From NCBI GenBank assembly GCA_002803225.1, contig NXFV01001453.1, forward strand, positions 1 through 64,000: a stretch of 64,000 nucleotides of DNA, given 5' to 3'. Positions 21,972-32,775 of the stretch are shown in pieces (position 1 is the stretch's first letter; each line of letters opens with the position of its first letter). The notes below the pieces were generated by a model. The model ran no database searches. It saw only the letters and a list, made by a program, of their open reading frames with translations, and had not been told where the DNA came from. The DNA comes from Gamarada debralockiae. Taxonomy: Eukaryota > Ascomycota > Leotiomycetes > Helotiales > Hyphodiscaceae. The translations under genes were made by a program, and so were the position numbers.

Positions 21972-24368
21972 TCAAGCCGGCTTCTTCGTGTACAGCTTCA
22001 ATGGCGCTCCCTCTACATCTGCCTTGATCTGTAGTGCCAAAAATCTCGAATAAAATCGAGCATAAATAACTCCTCCACCTTGGTACCAGATGCCTGGGTC
22101 TGCAAAGAAGCTTTGTTAGTAACAAAGTTTTATACGCGGATTTACGGATTAACTCACAACTCATTCGTTTGTAAGCTCCTCTGAGTTCTCCCTCGTCATC
22201 CAACTTCCAGTAATCTTCCAGTCTATCGCCAATTTCTTGTCCCACAAGCTTGGTAGCCTCTTTTCGTACATCATGTTCGAATCCCGTGCAGAAAACGATG
22301 ACATCTGCGTCAAGTGTGCTCTCATTGGCAAATTTGAGGCCAGTCGGAGTGAAGCCAGTGAGTGGGGAATCTCCTTTCATCTTGATCTTTAGGAAGCCAG
22401 ATTAATTAGCTTTAATTGAGGGACACTTGACAGATCTTTGTAGAACATACCAATCCTGCTGCGATCTTCGCTGAGCATCCAACGTCCATATAATGACCTC
22501 CAAATCGCCCGGACAATATTTTCCACAGATCGCCAAAGCGGTCGACTCTGAATCCAGCACGCTCCAGCGCATCGAAGCGCTCTGAGTCGATGGCTGCAAG
22601 AGAATTGTTTGCAAACAGACTCTTTTGTCTAGTGATTGCAATAGGAGTGGCCATCATGATTCTGTCAGCCTCTTCGATGGAGAAACTGGCGTTGTAGATG
22701 GCTGTATTAGAATTAGTTCGACTTCGATCGAAAAACGAGCAAGTGAAAGACTTGGTACTTACGATCTGACCACATTTTGTAATACTCGATGGGAAATACC
22801 GCTATGCAGCTTTCCGTCAGTATGGATAAGAATACAGTTGGTTAAAATAACTTACCTGTGCGGCCTCGCTGGACCATGGTGACCGAGGTTAGGCCAGCGT
22901 CAAGCATATCCTCCGCAACATCATGTGCTAGACAATCTAAGTTAGAAACTGGTATAGACTTTCAGTAGCGATTATATCATTACCTGTGTTTCCAGTCCCT
23001 ATGACCACTCCTCGCTTGCCTTTCCAGCCGTTAGAGTTCTTGTAATTAACAGAATGAAGAACAGTTCCTTGGAAGTGCTCCTAAGGAAAATCAATATCAT
23101 AGCTTCTGAACTGTAGTAAAGCTGCCTACTTTATTTGGAAGCTGTGGCATCACCGGAATGGTTCCTCCGGCACCGATAGCCATCACGAAATGGAGTGTCT
23201 TGAGTGTTTCTTTCACACCAGCATGGGTGATATGGAGCGTCCACGACTTGTCCTCTTCGTTAAAATCTGCCGAGTCGAGCGTGGTAGAAAGCCAAATATT
23301 CTACGAGAAAAGAATGTCAGTAACATGAGGCTTTAAGAGACGGAGAAGTTGAATTACTTACAATTTGATGTTTGTCGACATACTTCTGGTATCCTCGTGC
23401 AAGATCTTGACCACTTAGGAAGTATGGATCGTCTTGGGTGAAGATACGCCCGAGAGGCATATCACTTAAATCTCGAGAAGTGTGGACTGCGACTTTGTCA
23501 GATGAGAACTTGGGATAAAGAAATTAAAGTACTCACATCTAGCGGAGTCATATCTGTTTCTCCAGTTGTCCCCAATATTGGGGTTGCGCTCCAAAGTTAC
23601 GTAACGAACGTTCATTGCCTGGAGACGCCCGGCGAGACAAAGGCCTCCAAACCCGGCACCTACAACAACACATTCGAAATCATTTGAGCCGCTCTGTCCT
23701 TCGTTGAGACTAGCACGAGGAGTTTGTGGGCCCATAAAATCAGGATTAGGATATCCCAACAGTTCTTCGAGAATGGTTGTCAACAGCCAGATTTTCCACT
23801 TCCCGCTGGAGGTAGGTACAACGCCGATTTGGCCAGAGCATAGAGTTTTGGGATTTCCTGTGGTCACAAAAGAGAATCTTGCCTGGATCCAGGAGGAATC
23901 AGCGCCGACGCGGACAATTTTAGACGAATTTGGGGTTAGAACGAATCCGCACTGATGATGAGTGTTGAAGAGCTCGGTCCAGACTGAGTCGATGTGTCTC
24001 CGGGTGTTGAAAGTCCTCAACGTACCAGTCAAGGCGTACAAATCCCGCCATATGCCATCTTCAGTGAAAACTTCGGAGCAAAATTGATCCAAGTGTTGTA
24101 GACAGCCCGACACGATGGTTGCATGATCAACATCTTTTGCCACAGTGGCAAGAGGAAGCGATCCTGGGAGCTTTTCAATGGGAAATGGTGGAGTGCGTTT
24201 GAATGGCATTGGTTTCAATTTAGGATCAGGTTGGGGCTTGCTTGTCAAAGATGGAAAGCATCCGATCTTTGAGAAATCTTCAAGTGTAGATTCGAAAGTT
24301 GCATATGACTGCTCGTGCTCTGGTGGCAGAGCACTGCTCATACGAGGAATATAGGCTGTTGATCCCAT
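21972..24368 (-). CDS. Class B flavin-containing monooxygenase with NTF2-like N-terminal domain, nine exons
   Basis: An FAD/NADPH-dependent oxygenase. Exons: 24368-23537, 23486-23362, 23300-23130, 23080-22984, 22927-22856, 22801-22763, 22701-22451, 22386-22158 and 22099-21972. All are bounded by GT-AG sites and together give 647 aa with no stop. Residues about 80-205 resemble an NTF2/SnoaL-like module. The FAD motif GAGFGG is at about 237-242, followed by ERNPNIGDNWRNRYDS. The FMO-like signature FQGTVLHSVNY precedes the second dinucleotide motif GTGNTAHD, and the C-terminus has CTGFEHDV and PGIWYQGGG. Related fungal proteins include YUCCA-like and N-hydroxylating monooxygenases; the substrate is not predictable. 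It is the only intact gene between three broken metabolic genes. Confidence 0.93.
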
Positions 24369-24956
24369 TGTGGATGTTGACCGAACTTCAAATTAGTTTT
24401 GGTGCAAATAATAGTTATTGGAATATCATGTGGGCGAAGTTATTTCGATGAGGAAAATGAATTATGAAGATGTCTTAAGAATTTGGGGTTCCATCAATAG
24501 ATATATGGCGCAGACAGTTCGAATAAGGTCAAAACTCGTCGCCGGTATGCTGATCTGGTGAAACTTAGAAACCTGGAATCAATAACCGACAGGAATAAAA
24601 CCTAACAGCTCGTATTCAATCTTTCAAGCCTTGATGACGTGGGTTTTGGATTGCTGGAGAAGTTCCTGCTGCTGTTGTCTTTCCGGATCCAGCTTGACAA
24701 ATCGGAACACAAAAACGCCACCCAATCCGGTCGACCCGCTTGCTAGGCCACATCAATTCACCGGAAGTCGACCAGCATGACCCAAAAATTCGACAGGATC
24801 TCTGGGTCACAAGGTTCCATAATTTTCTAGACAAGATGTCTTTCATTGAAAAGTTGTTATATGCTTGGTCCTGCAGTTCGTCAATTCGAAAACGATATCG
24901 ACATCTTTAGTCTGTTACGCCAGCCAAGTACAACTTCTCTATTATCTTTCAGAATA
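24369..24956. other. Intergenic interval between the FMO and the DUF3500 relic
   Basis: Probable divergent promoter region for the monooxygenase (-) and the former DUF3500 gene (+). No ORF with recognisable similarity. Confidence 0.5.
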
Positions 24957-26541
24957 ATGGTTGTACAACTCACTAGAGACGTGGTGAGAGAAAAGACCAA
25001 TCTTTCGAATTGTTCTTCCGCAGAGGCGGCAACTGTGCCCTTCCGCAACCTCATTCCGTCCCTTGGCCACCCCAAAGTCCGCGGACTACAGGACAGCGAT
25101 GCGTTACAATGGGTTGAACTAAAGTGACAAAGTAAAGAGACTAGGTACGTGGTGGAACGTTTAAGTGCCAGATATATCGAGAAGCCATTCAATGGATATA
25201 CTCCGGATGGAGTGGTAAAGAAGGGCGTTTTCAAGTTTGCGGAGGATGAAGGAGCTCCAACCGGCGCCATGGTTGCTGAAGCTCAGGGGCTACTCTCTCT
25301 ACTCTCTTACGAGCAAAAAGGAATAACTGTTTTTGATTCGGTCGATATAGATAAGTTCAGGATGTAGTCGAAGCCCGAACTCTATGTGAATCCAGGTATG
25401 TGAACTCTTTCCTCTAACCTTCATTGTCATTATCAAGGGATATCGAGTGCTTACAAAATTTTCTAGGTGGACTTCGACTGGATGAGTGCGCTGAAAATGT
25501 TCAATTGCTGTTCATAACATATTAAAGTTGTCCTTCTCCCCGGCTGGCTACGAAAAGGGTCTCGGATGCTGCCTCACGAACGATTTCCTCGGCGACCTCC
25601 TCAGCGCCAAGCGCGTTTTGAATATGCATTCATACAACTTTCGATTATTTGGAAAACCTGGCACGGAAAGCCCATGGGGTTACACTTTCTTTGATCACCA
25701 TCTTTGTGTTGCTGTCGTTGCATACGGAAAGCGGATGGTTATTGGGCCTACGTTTCTGGGTGCTGAGCCGGACTGCATTGACGAGGGACCTCATGCTGGC
25801 TCGAGACTTTTCCTTACTGTAGAACTTCTGTCTCTGAAGATGATGCAAAGTTTACCAGTTGTACTTCAAGAGAAGGCAACGTTGTCCAAACAAATGGAGG
25901 GAGTGAAGGATGTCGATGGGAAGATACCTCCTGGTGATCGGCGCAGCCCACAAAACGAGAGGCATCTTGGAGGGGTAAGACAGGATAATCGAATCGCTCC
26001 ATACTGTGAATTCAGCTCTCTCATTGGATTCTGGATCACACTGACCATTTTCAAGAGGGTTGTCCAATCTCGCTCTTCCCTCCAGGCAATAGGAATATGA
26101 TTTCGACCTGTTCAAAGCATTCAACGAATTGTACCTAGAAACCGTCCTCAAACATCGCCTAGCAAACTTCAAAGCTCACCTTAACGAGAGCTACTTTGCA
26201 TGGATCGGGGAATTCGGGAATAACGATCCCTACTACTATCGCATCCACTCTCCCGTGCATTCATGGAGCTGGACTTTCATTGTGATGGTGAGTTATTCAT
26301 TCGTCAGGATTGTCAAGAATTTTGCAAGCTGATAACTTAATCAGTCTTCTTGACCAATGCTATTCCTGCCAAATGCCACATTCATACCATAAATCGCATG
26401 CCCAATCGAGGAGACTACGGGAAAGCCTTGCTCGAACAGATACAGAATGAATATAGGTCTGAGTGGGACTGTAAATTTGCGGAACTCGTTAAGATTTGTA
26501 GAATTTTACCCAAATTTATAGCAGTCACCATTTCTGCCTGA
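24957..26541 (+). pseudogene. DUF3500-family gene broken by two stops and at least two frameshifts
   Basis: Family landmarks occur in order: VPFRNLIPS, PFNGYTPDGV, DEGAPTGAMVAEAQGLL, SKPELYVNPG, SPAGYEKGLGC, LTNDFLGDLL, PWGYTFFDHHLC, GPTFLGAEPD, DEGPHAGSRLF, ERHLGGVRQDNR, FAWIGEFG, YYRIHSPVHSW and AKCHIHTINRMPNRGDYG. Breaks: TGA at 25125-25127, TAG at 25365-25367 (where Trp is expected), a one-base loss at about 25505 and another at about 26265. Former introns are visible (25396-25466, about 26006-26092, and one ending just before TCTTCTTGACC near 26345). The stops fit transition mutations (C to T or G to A). The family is found in bacteria and fungi; its function is not established. Confidence 0.88.
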
Positions 26542-28044
26542 CGTGAAAGAAAGCTGCTCGAAGCATGACTCCACCAATCCGTCACTCTCCCGGCCAGCGT
26601 GCCATTGTACCACTTCCTCTCATAACCTCGCATGTCTACGTGTCTAAAACCAGCGTGCTCCCCAGCCTACCATACCCCTTAACAATTGGTTGGGATAGCA
26701 TTTGTGCATGAGCCAAAGCTGCCGAATTCAACCATGGCGCTGATTTGGCTAGTCCCTAATTTCACATTCAAATATGATTGATCGAAATTAGTAGTAACAG
26801 GAAAACCTATCACCACTTGATACACTGTGTAGGCTCCCGCTGTCTTGAACGAAGTTATTGAAACCGTCGCTTTAATAGTCTTGGGTGACACTGTGCCCGG
26901 CTGTGCTGCAGGGGAAAACAGCGTGGCTACAGTAGCGATTTGTCACCCGACCATTCCTGCCTGCACGTCCCGGAGTTATATTAGACTTCGTGTACGCGTA
27001 AAACCTTTTCCTTCTTTTCTTAGCTTAGTATTTTCGTCAATTCAGTATTTACTGCGTAGGGCCTTCAATGCGTGAGACCCCAATACGTAGTGCTGTCACA
27101 CCTAAGACAATAAGACGAGTTTAGATAATGATATTGATATATTTGTAGTAGTTGCTGAGCGATATAGTAAAGTACAGGAGGATAACAAGTCTGTAAAGAG
27201 AATGGAAAAGAAGATTAAGCTAAGGAAGTTGCCTGTTTCTAAAGCTTTAATGCTTAAGAGACATTGAGACTATTTAAGTTGTAATAGGAGGATACGCCTC
27301 AAGAAACTCTTCGAGCTCTTGATTAAATCGAGAGAGAGCTAGTAGTGATACAAGTCTTAACGAGAAAGCAGATAACGATCAATAGCTTCTTTAAACACAA
27401 ATAGAATAGGCAATTAACGTATGTATCAAAATGAAGCTTTTCACTCTACATTTGAGTGATTTTTTGACTGACTTACTTTACATAAGAATACCTTGCTATA
27501 AGAATACTATTCTTTAGCCCCGAAGGCATTCTTATAGCGAGGTTCAACTGTAATTAATATCTTACGTTCCAATTAATGCGGTATTCACTAAGTGAGGTTT
27601 GACAAGTGAACGAAGTGAAGTACCTCCGTCTGGGCTGCCGGAAATTAGAGTGTTCAAAGGGTTATTCCTAAATCTCTACTAATTGCAAAACCTATATTTA
27701 TAGAGTACTAAACGGCCATACCCTACGGCCGCAACCAGCCGTGTTCCTTCAGGAGCGTTAGCTCCTTGATTACTAAGCCACTTTTCGACATCCCGCCAGT
27801 GACAAGGCTCGGCACGTGACTCTGCGTGACCTCATGAATTTGCTACTTGCGACAGAAGCCCAGTATCAACGCGCCACAACCGTCAATCCTCGAGTCTCAA
27901 TCGTGGATTACCTCTTTCCTCCACAGAAAATCGAAGATACTCACTGACCAATTGACTTCTGCGCTCAATTCGAATCAACAAAGACACCTTGGCGGTTAAG
28001 GTGGTCAACCATGGTGGCATTGTTGGAGAACAAAGAGAGAGCAG
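26542..28044. other. AT-rich transposon debris
   Basis: A run near 27150-27350 (+) reads as a Lys/Arg-rich, coiled-coil-like segment (AERYSKVQED, KLRKLPVSKALMLKR, then KKLFELLIKSRES) interrupted by stops, which looks like a dead element ORF. Around 27480-27560 lies a palindrome and a possible DNA-transposon terminus. A minus-strand ORF at 26679-26891 could be a fragment of a small secreted protein but has no clear start or family. Confidence 0.5.
27490..27543. repeat. Imperfect 18-bp palindrome, possible transposon terminus
   Basis: The left arm ACCTTGCTATAAGAATAC (27490-27507) and the reverse complement of 27526-27543, ACCTCGCTATAAGAATGC, match at 16 of 18 positions around an 18-nt centre. 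The outward sequence on the minus strand begins ACAGTTGAACCTCGC, reminiscent of pogo/Tc1-type terminal repeats. The assignment to that class is an inference. Confidence 0.65.
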
Positions 28045-29748
28045 ATGGATAGCAACATGGAGGCGGGAGGGGGGGGGGACGAGGTGGCGGTTTGCGCGCG
28101 CATACTCTGGCTCATCAAACAATTACCACCCGAAGCCTGGGACCAGAGTAGATCTGCGACCATATCTCCATCTCCGACTAGGTCGCCAGCACCGACGACG
28201 ATGGCTACTGTGGTGGATGAACCAAAAAGTCGCTGGCCCCATCTGAGGCAGGAGAACGGGCAACCTGCTGGGCCGGCGACCCCTCCTGCTACGCCTGAGA
28301 ACAGTACCAAAAGCTCAAATACCACTCCAAGTCCACCTCCCGACACCCAGAACCTCCCTTACGATCCTGCCTCTCCCCCGTATTGTTTCATAGACGACAT
28401 CAATCGCGAACAACTCACCCTCCTCCGAGATCCAAGAGCCCAGGCACAACTTGAATGGTTCAAGCGCGTGGAGGATACGAAACCGCCTACGTATTACAGC
28501 GAACTAGCACCGATTGGAATACATATATTGCAGGAAGGGAGGGCTGCACAAACCAGTGAGGTCGTGAAAGATGCAGATTTCCTGGCTGGGAATTGCAAGG
28601 AGCTGGAAGAATGGCTGATCAATGGGACGGGCGACAAACTCTTTGTCCTGCGAGACCACGATTGGTTTAACACAAGACCGAGCCTCAGCGGATCCGAATT
28701 CTTCAAGGAGCTCCAAGCGAAAGGAATGAACAAGACGCTGCTCTTGGAGGTTCAAGAATTAGGGAAGCAGATAGGGGATCCGAATGCGAATGCCGTCCAA
28801 CCCATGACAATCGACAAGATTCTCGAGCGATGGTCGATAAAGGATCAATCCATACCACCAATCAACCTCCTGAATTTGATGTGCAAGGACGATGCATATC
28901 AACCCTGGCCCCTCGCAAAGCATTGCAATCTGCTGAACCAGGCTGCCGCTTCTTGCGCCTCGATTGCCCAATCAGCTTTCTACGCTACTGCTGGCAAAGA
29001 GTCCACCGAAGTCATGACGAAGCTGATCGATCTTGAGGCCTGCATGCACTTCCAGATATTCGGCCAGGCGGGCGCAATTTCCACATGGCATATGGATGCG
29101 ATCGGTCCGTACACCTTCATAACGCTGGAGCCAAATGTGGAAGGACAGCCACCCGAGCATGTGCTGAAGCTTTGGGCCTATGTGCGGACGGACAACCTGT
29201 CAGAGGCAGAGCAAGCGGAGATCAAGCTTCGGTTCAAGCACGACCACGAGAACTTCAAGCCAAATCCAGAGCACATTCGTATCATCGCACTTGTCGCAGG
29301 AGATACATTGGTCATGCCGCCAGGTACGATTCACGCCCCGATCACGATCACGGACTGTCTCTTCCGGGGCGGAATGGTCATGCAGAAGAGGCAGATGCGG
29401 AGGAGTATGCGAGAGTGGCGTTTCTGCTCCGACAACGATCGGTGTACGAACGAAAACCAACCTCGACAAGCTAGGAGCATATTAGACTTCTTTAGAAGGG
29501 AAGTACACGCTAACCCAACGGCTTGCGGATATGGGGGAGAGAACGGCGTTGCGGAGTTTGAAAACGATTGGAGAAAACTTTCTGGGTCATCAATGGTTTG
29601 TAGCTGTAAGGCGGGTTGTAAGACAAGGAAGTGTGGATGCCAGCTTAATACACAGCGCTGTGGAAGTCAATGCCATGGTGGAACTGCGAGGTGCGAGAAT
29701 CCTTATGGATGCGAGGTGGATGTTAAAATGGATGTGCTGGTATCCTAA
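28045..29748 (+). CDS. JmjC-like 2-oxoglutarate oxygenase with C-terminal CXC cysteine cluster
   Basis: A single exon of 567 aa. Residues about 1-100 are low-complexity Pro/Ser/Thr. The middle carries a cupin/JmjC-like fold, with the iron-ligand motif His349-x-Asp351 (STWHMDAIGP) and a distal His430 in MPPGTIHAP. These are the spacing and context expected of Fe(II)/2-oxoglutarate enzymes such as histone or protein demethylases and hydroxylases. Residues about 519-555 have the pattern C-x-C-x3-C-x4-C-x-C-x6-C-x3-C-x7-C, ending CENPYG. This resembles one half of the tesmin/TSO1 CXC DNA-binding domain, also seen in MSL2- and EZH2-type proteins and some transposases. The likely role is chromatin- or DNA-directed oxygenation in the nucleus, by inference. 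It sits between transposon debris on both sides, which may bear on its origin. The start MDSNMEAGGGG follows a G-rich stretch; a downstream Met at about 28201 is possible. Confidence 0.85.
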   Translation: MDSNMEAGGGGDEVAVCARILWLIKQLPPEAWDQSRSATISPSPTRSPAPTTMATVVDEPKSRWPHLRQENGQPAGPATPPATPENSTKSSNTTPSPPPDTQNLPYDPASPPYCFIDDINREQLTLLRDPRAQAQLEWFKRVEDTKPPTYYSELAPIGIHILQEGRAAQTSEVVKDADFLAGNCKELEEWLINGTGDKLFVLRDHDWFNTRPSLSGSEFFKELQAKGMNKTLLLEVQELGKQIGDPNANAVQPMTIDKILERWSIKDQSIPPINLLNLMCKDDAYQPWPLAKHCNLLNQAAASCASIAQSAFYATAGKESTEVMTKLIDLEACMHFQIFGQAGAISTWHMDAIGPYTFITLEPNVEGQPPEHVLKLWAYVRTDNLSEAEQAEIKLRFKHDHENFKPNPEHIRIIALVAGDTLVMPPGTIHAPITITDCLFRGGMVMQKRQMRRSMREWRFCSDNDRCTNENQPRQARSILDFFRREVHANPTACGYGGENGVAEFENDWRKLSGSSMVCSCKAGCKTRKCGCQLNTQRCGSQCHGGTARCENPYGCEVDVKMDVLVS

Positions 29749-30046
29749 TATTGTCGTGGGCATTTTCGGGCGTTCTTGTGTCATAGTCGGTAGCCTTCGT
29801 GGTTTTTGGCGCAGTATTTCAGAGTGATATACTTGGAGGTGACCTAAGAATGGGTCGCTCGTCACTTGTTTTGGAGTCGCAAGTCTGTCCAAATCAAAGG
29901 GCTGATGTCAAACTTTTATTGCATTTGAGTGATCTAATTCCAGCTCTGCCGCTGTGTACGTGTCATTCATCTAAGCGCCTTGCAAGATGCGGGTCTATCC
30001 TTTATCCAGCTTATAAGGTTTCCCTTCTATATTCCATATATATCAG

Positions 30047-30090
30047 CTCCGAAGCCCCGTTACTCGTCCTTCACATTAACAGCAGGTTGT
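30047..30090. repeat. Dispersed repeat shared with the permease 3' end
   Basis: The sequence AGCTCCGAAGCCCCGTT, followed by ACTCGTCCTTCACATTAACA, recurs with one inserted base at 38463-38502, where it spans the stop codon of the amino-acid permease. Both copies lie close to G-rich GGTGAG-type stretches. Confidence 0.8.
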
Positions 30091-30447
30091 TAAACCTGAA
30101 TCTTAACCTTCAAGAGATCTGTTTCTGTTCGGAAAGGTGAGCAGGGCTGCTTTATCGGCAATAATGGGTGAGCTAAGGTGAATAGTGGTGAGGCGAAGGT
30201 AGGGAGCAGGTGAGGAGTGGTCAGCAATAGTGGACAGCGGCAATGTCAGCCTGAGCATGCATTGAAAGGCCATTTTACCGCCCCAAAGGGGCTCGTTTTG
30301 GCTCCCTTGATGCACGGTTACGCTTTCCTCGTCTAGGCACAGATCCAACTTTGGCTCCCTTGCGACCAGGATGCCTCCGGAATCAATTTTGGATCCATAT
30401 TCACTTATATACATGTGATACAGTGGCTTAGCCTCATTATTCTACTA

Positions 30448-30643
30448 ACCTCCTCCCCCCTCCTCCTCCCTCTTTGAATAGATGTATGGTGGAGAGACGG
30501 ATAACACCACTCGAGATCTCGTTAATCTTTCCTAAAGAGGATGTACCGGAAGCTTCTTAACACTATGATAGGTTACAAGTCCTGGCGCGGGAGTTGTGTT
30601 ATCCGTCTCTCCACTAACAACTATTCAAAAGAAAGGGGGGGGT
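30448..30643. mobile_element. MITE-like element with about 40-bp terminal inverted repeats
   Basis: The left arm 30473-30512 and right arm 30591-30629 are inverted copies. Both contain TTTGAATAG, TGT, GTGGAGAGACGGATAACAC and ACTC, with only a few mismatches. C-rich (left) and G-rich (right) flanks extend the inversion to about 30448 and 30643. The interior is about 80 bp and non-coding. A TA target duplication is possible (TCTACTAAC at left, TAGTAT at right) but not certain. The high arm similarity suggests fairly recent insertion. Confidence 0.8.
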
Positions 30644-32775
30644 AGTATAACGTCTCCTTAACGTCCACAGGGATAATTTATGTAATTATGAATTTCAGCG
30701 CATTTAGTTTATTCCTCTTTACAATGAATCTTTTGATGATACTTTACTCGCGTGTTTCTTTCCTCTTTCCTTGAGCCTGTAGAAGGCAAGGGGCCAAGGT
30801 GCTCCCTGGTCAGTTATACAAATTTGACACTATATTGGGAATGGGGCTTGCACAAGTTCCATCTCAGCGGATGGTTGGGATAACTGGTTCGCTGGTTGAT
30901 CATGAGACTCACACAGCTGTGAGATTGCGTCACGAAGGGTTTATACTAAGGTTTAAGAGAGGGGTCATGCATGCCATGTAAGGGACAATCGTATCAGCTG
31001 GATTAACAAAAGGGAGAGAGGGTCGTATCGGCCGGAGCCTTACGAATATAGAAGCGGGTAGTAGACGTCAAACAGAGGTGGAGATTCATGCAGCATCGAT
31101 GCAACTTCCAGGGAGTCGTATAAAGCCCAGTGGCACTGGAAGACTCACGTAAATCCAGGCAAGGCAGAATCATTAGCAACTAAATTGCGCTGACACAGGG
31201 CGTTCGATATTTCTAGTATGATTTCTGCGGCTAGTGTCATCCATGTAAAGGGTGAGGATATCTCAGAAGCTGTGGCTGTACCCATGCACAGCTTCCGCCT
31301 CTCTTTGGATCAAGTGAGGGGTAACCTGAGCTTTCGACGCAATCTCACTGCTGCATGAACCTAGCGATGATCAGCAGGCAAACCAACCATCCCAAGCCTA
31401 CTCCGTCAACGTAACTTTGCCACAGAGGTGGTTGTGCCTTGCCTATTGTGGAGATGGACCGGCTCAACTACCCGGCTATACCGGCTAGCAAACGCCAGTC
31501 ACCAATGTCCCCTCAACATCCTGCTGATTCCTCTAAGTCGGTCAGTCCGTAAAGAGGCTAACTCAAGGTAGATCGAGGTACGGGATTACGCCGGCGCTCA
31601 GCTCGTCTCCCCTGAGCATGACGATAATCTGCACAACGGGAAGATGCCCCGGAGGAGGGGCTATAGTAATGCTCAGCTCGTATTATTACTCACTAAGCAA
31701 AAGGTGTGTCAGGCCGTGTAGGAAGTTGTCTTAGGAAAAGCAGTTGAATGCTCACTTGGGAACAAGGTGTAGTCTCCGGTCATATGCTACACACTTCGAG
31801 CGTAGCAGACGGTAATAAAATTGGCCGACTTTCCCTGCTAGTCTTCTGCCTCTAGATCCGTAAGAACGATGTCTTCCATCTACTTAAGACTGAGGCATCC
31901 TTCTCAATTTCCTTTTAGCTTCTCAATCCCCTACCCCTTCAATTCTTTTCTCATTGTGCTCCCTTCTTCGCTCTTCCCTTATTCCCCCGTACTCCGCCAC
32001 ATTTTACCTTCTTCTCTCATTGTCTTATTTCCCATAGTTTTCCCCCGTTATTGTTCGTTAACCATCAATCGTTCATGAATTCGATCCACCGTCGTATCGC
32101 TAGACTAGTTCGATATCGGGATAGGTGCCTCCGTTTTCTCCCGAATCGTTACCCTACGCTCGAAGCGACCAAGAACATTTGCTACTGCGAACAGGGCGCA
32201 AGTGATAGTTGCTCGCCTCGGAACCACCTCGATCTCTCCAGCCAATTCCTTCAACAATTCATAGACGGTTCTGTCTGTTTCGGAGACTAAGATGTTATAA
32301 ACTCTATCCCTCCTTTGGCATGAAAATTTAAATGTCGAAAGCAGGCAGTGTTGATATAATCTGCTTTGGAAGGGTTTCGAGTATATCGAGAGCAAGACCA
32401 CAACAGCCGTCAAGTGAGAAACATATGTCAAGAAATTGCGTCAGTTGCTCTGCCTTAACTGGTGGTATATCGTTATCATTCTCGATATTTTGCTGGCAGG
32501 CGTTCAACATTCGAAATAGCATCATTCATTCCTTCCGAAAACTCCTACAGGATGGCGAACGTTTTGGGGAAGTATGATTTCAAGACGGAGGTTGCGAGGA
32601 AAAGTGCCTCTAATTGAACACAAGTTCAAAAAATCATAGCTCTCCGATGGAAAGAAATGAAATCGTTTGGCGGGGTCATTAAAGCTAAATACCAGATCAA
32701 TTTGACGGCGCAAAAGAAAAAGGAAAAAAGGGAAAAATTAAATCCCGCACTCAGGGACGCCTTAACGCAGCATCA

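Larger units (their letters stand above)
29749..32775. other. Repeat-rich interval without intact genes
   Basis: Contains a repeat shared with 38.46 kb (30047-30090), a G-rich GGTGAG stretch (30160-30230) and a MITE-like element (30448-30643). At 31,000-31,800 lies GC-balanced non-coding sequence that could be an old retroelement. Minus-strand ORFs at 32105-32431 and 32328-32525 are protein-like (ETDRTVYELLKELAGEIEVV; QFLDICFSLDGCCGLALDIL) but cannot be joined by a convincing intron. They may be two pieces of one decayed gene next to the HET gene. Confidence 0.5.

Noticed and set aside
31000..31800. Possible retroelement body
   Set aside because: Looks repeat-like in composition, but I could not identify reverse-transcriptase motifs or terminal repeats.
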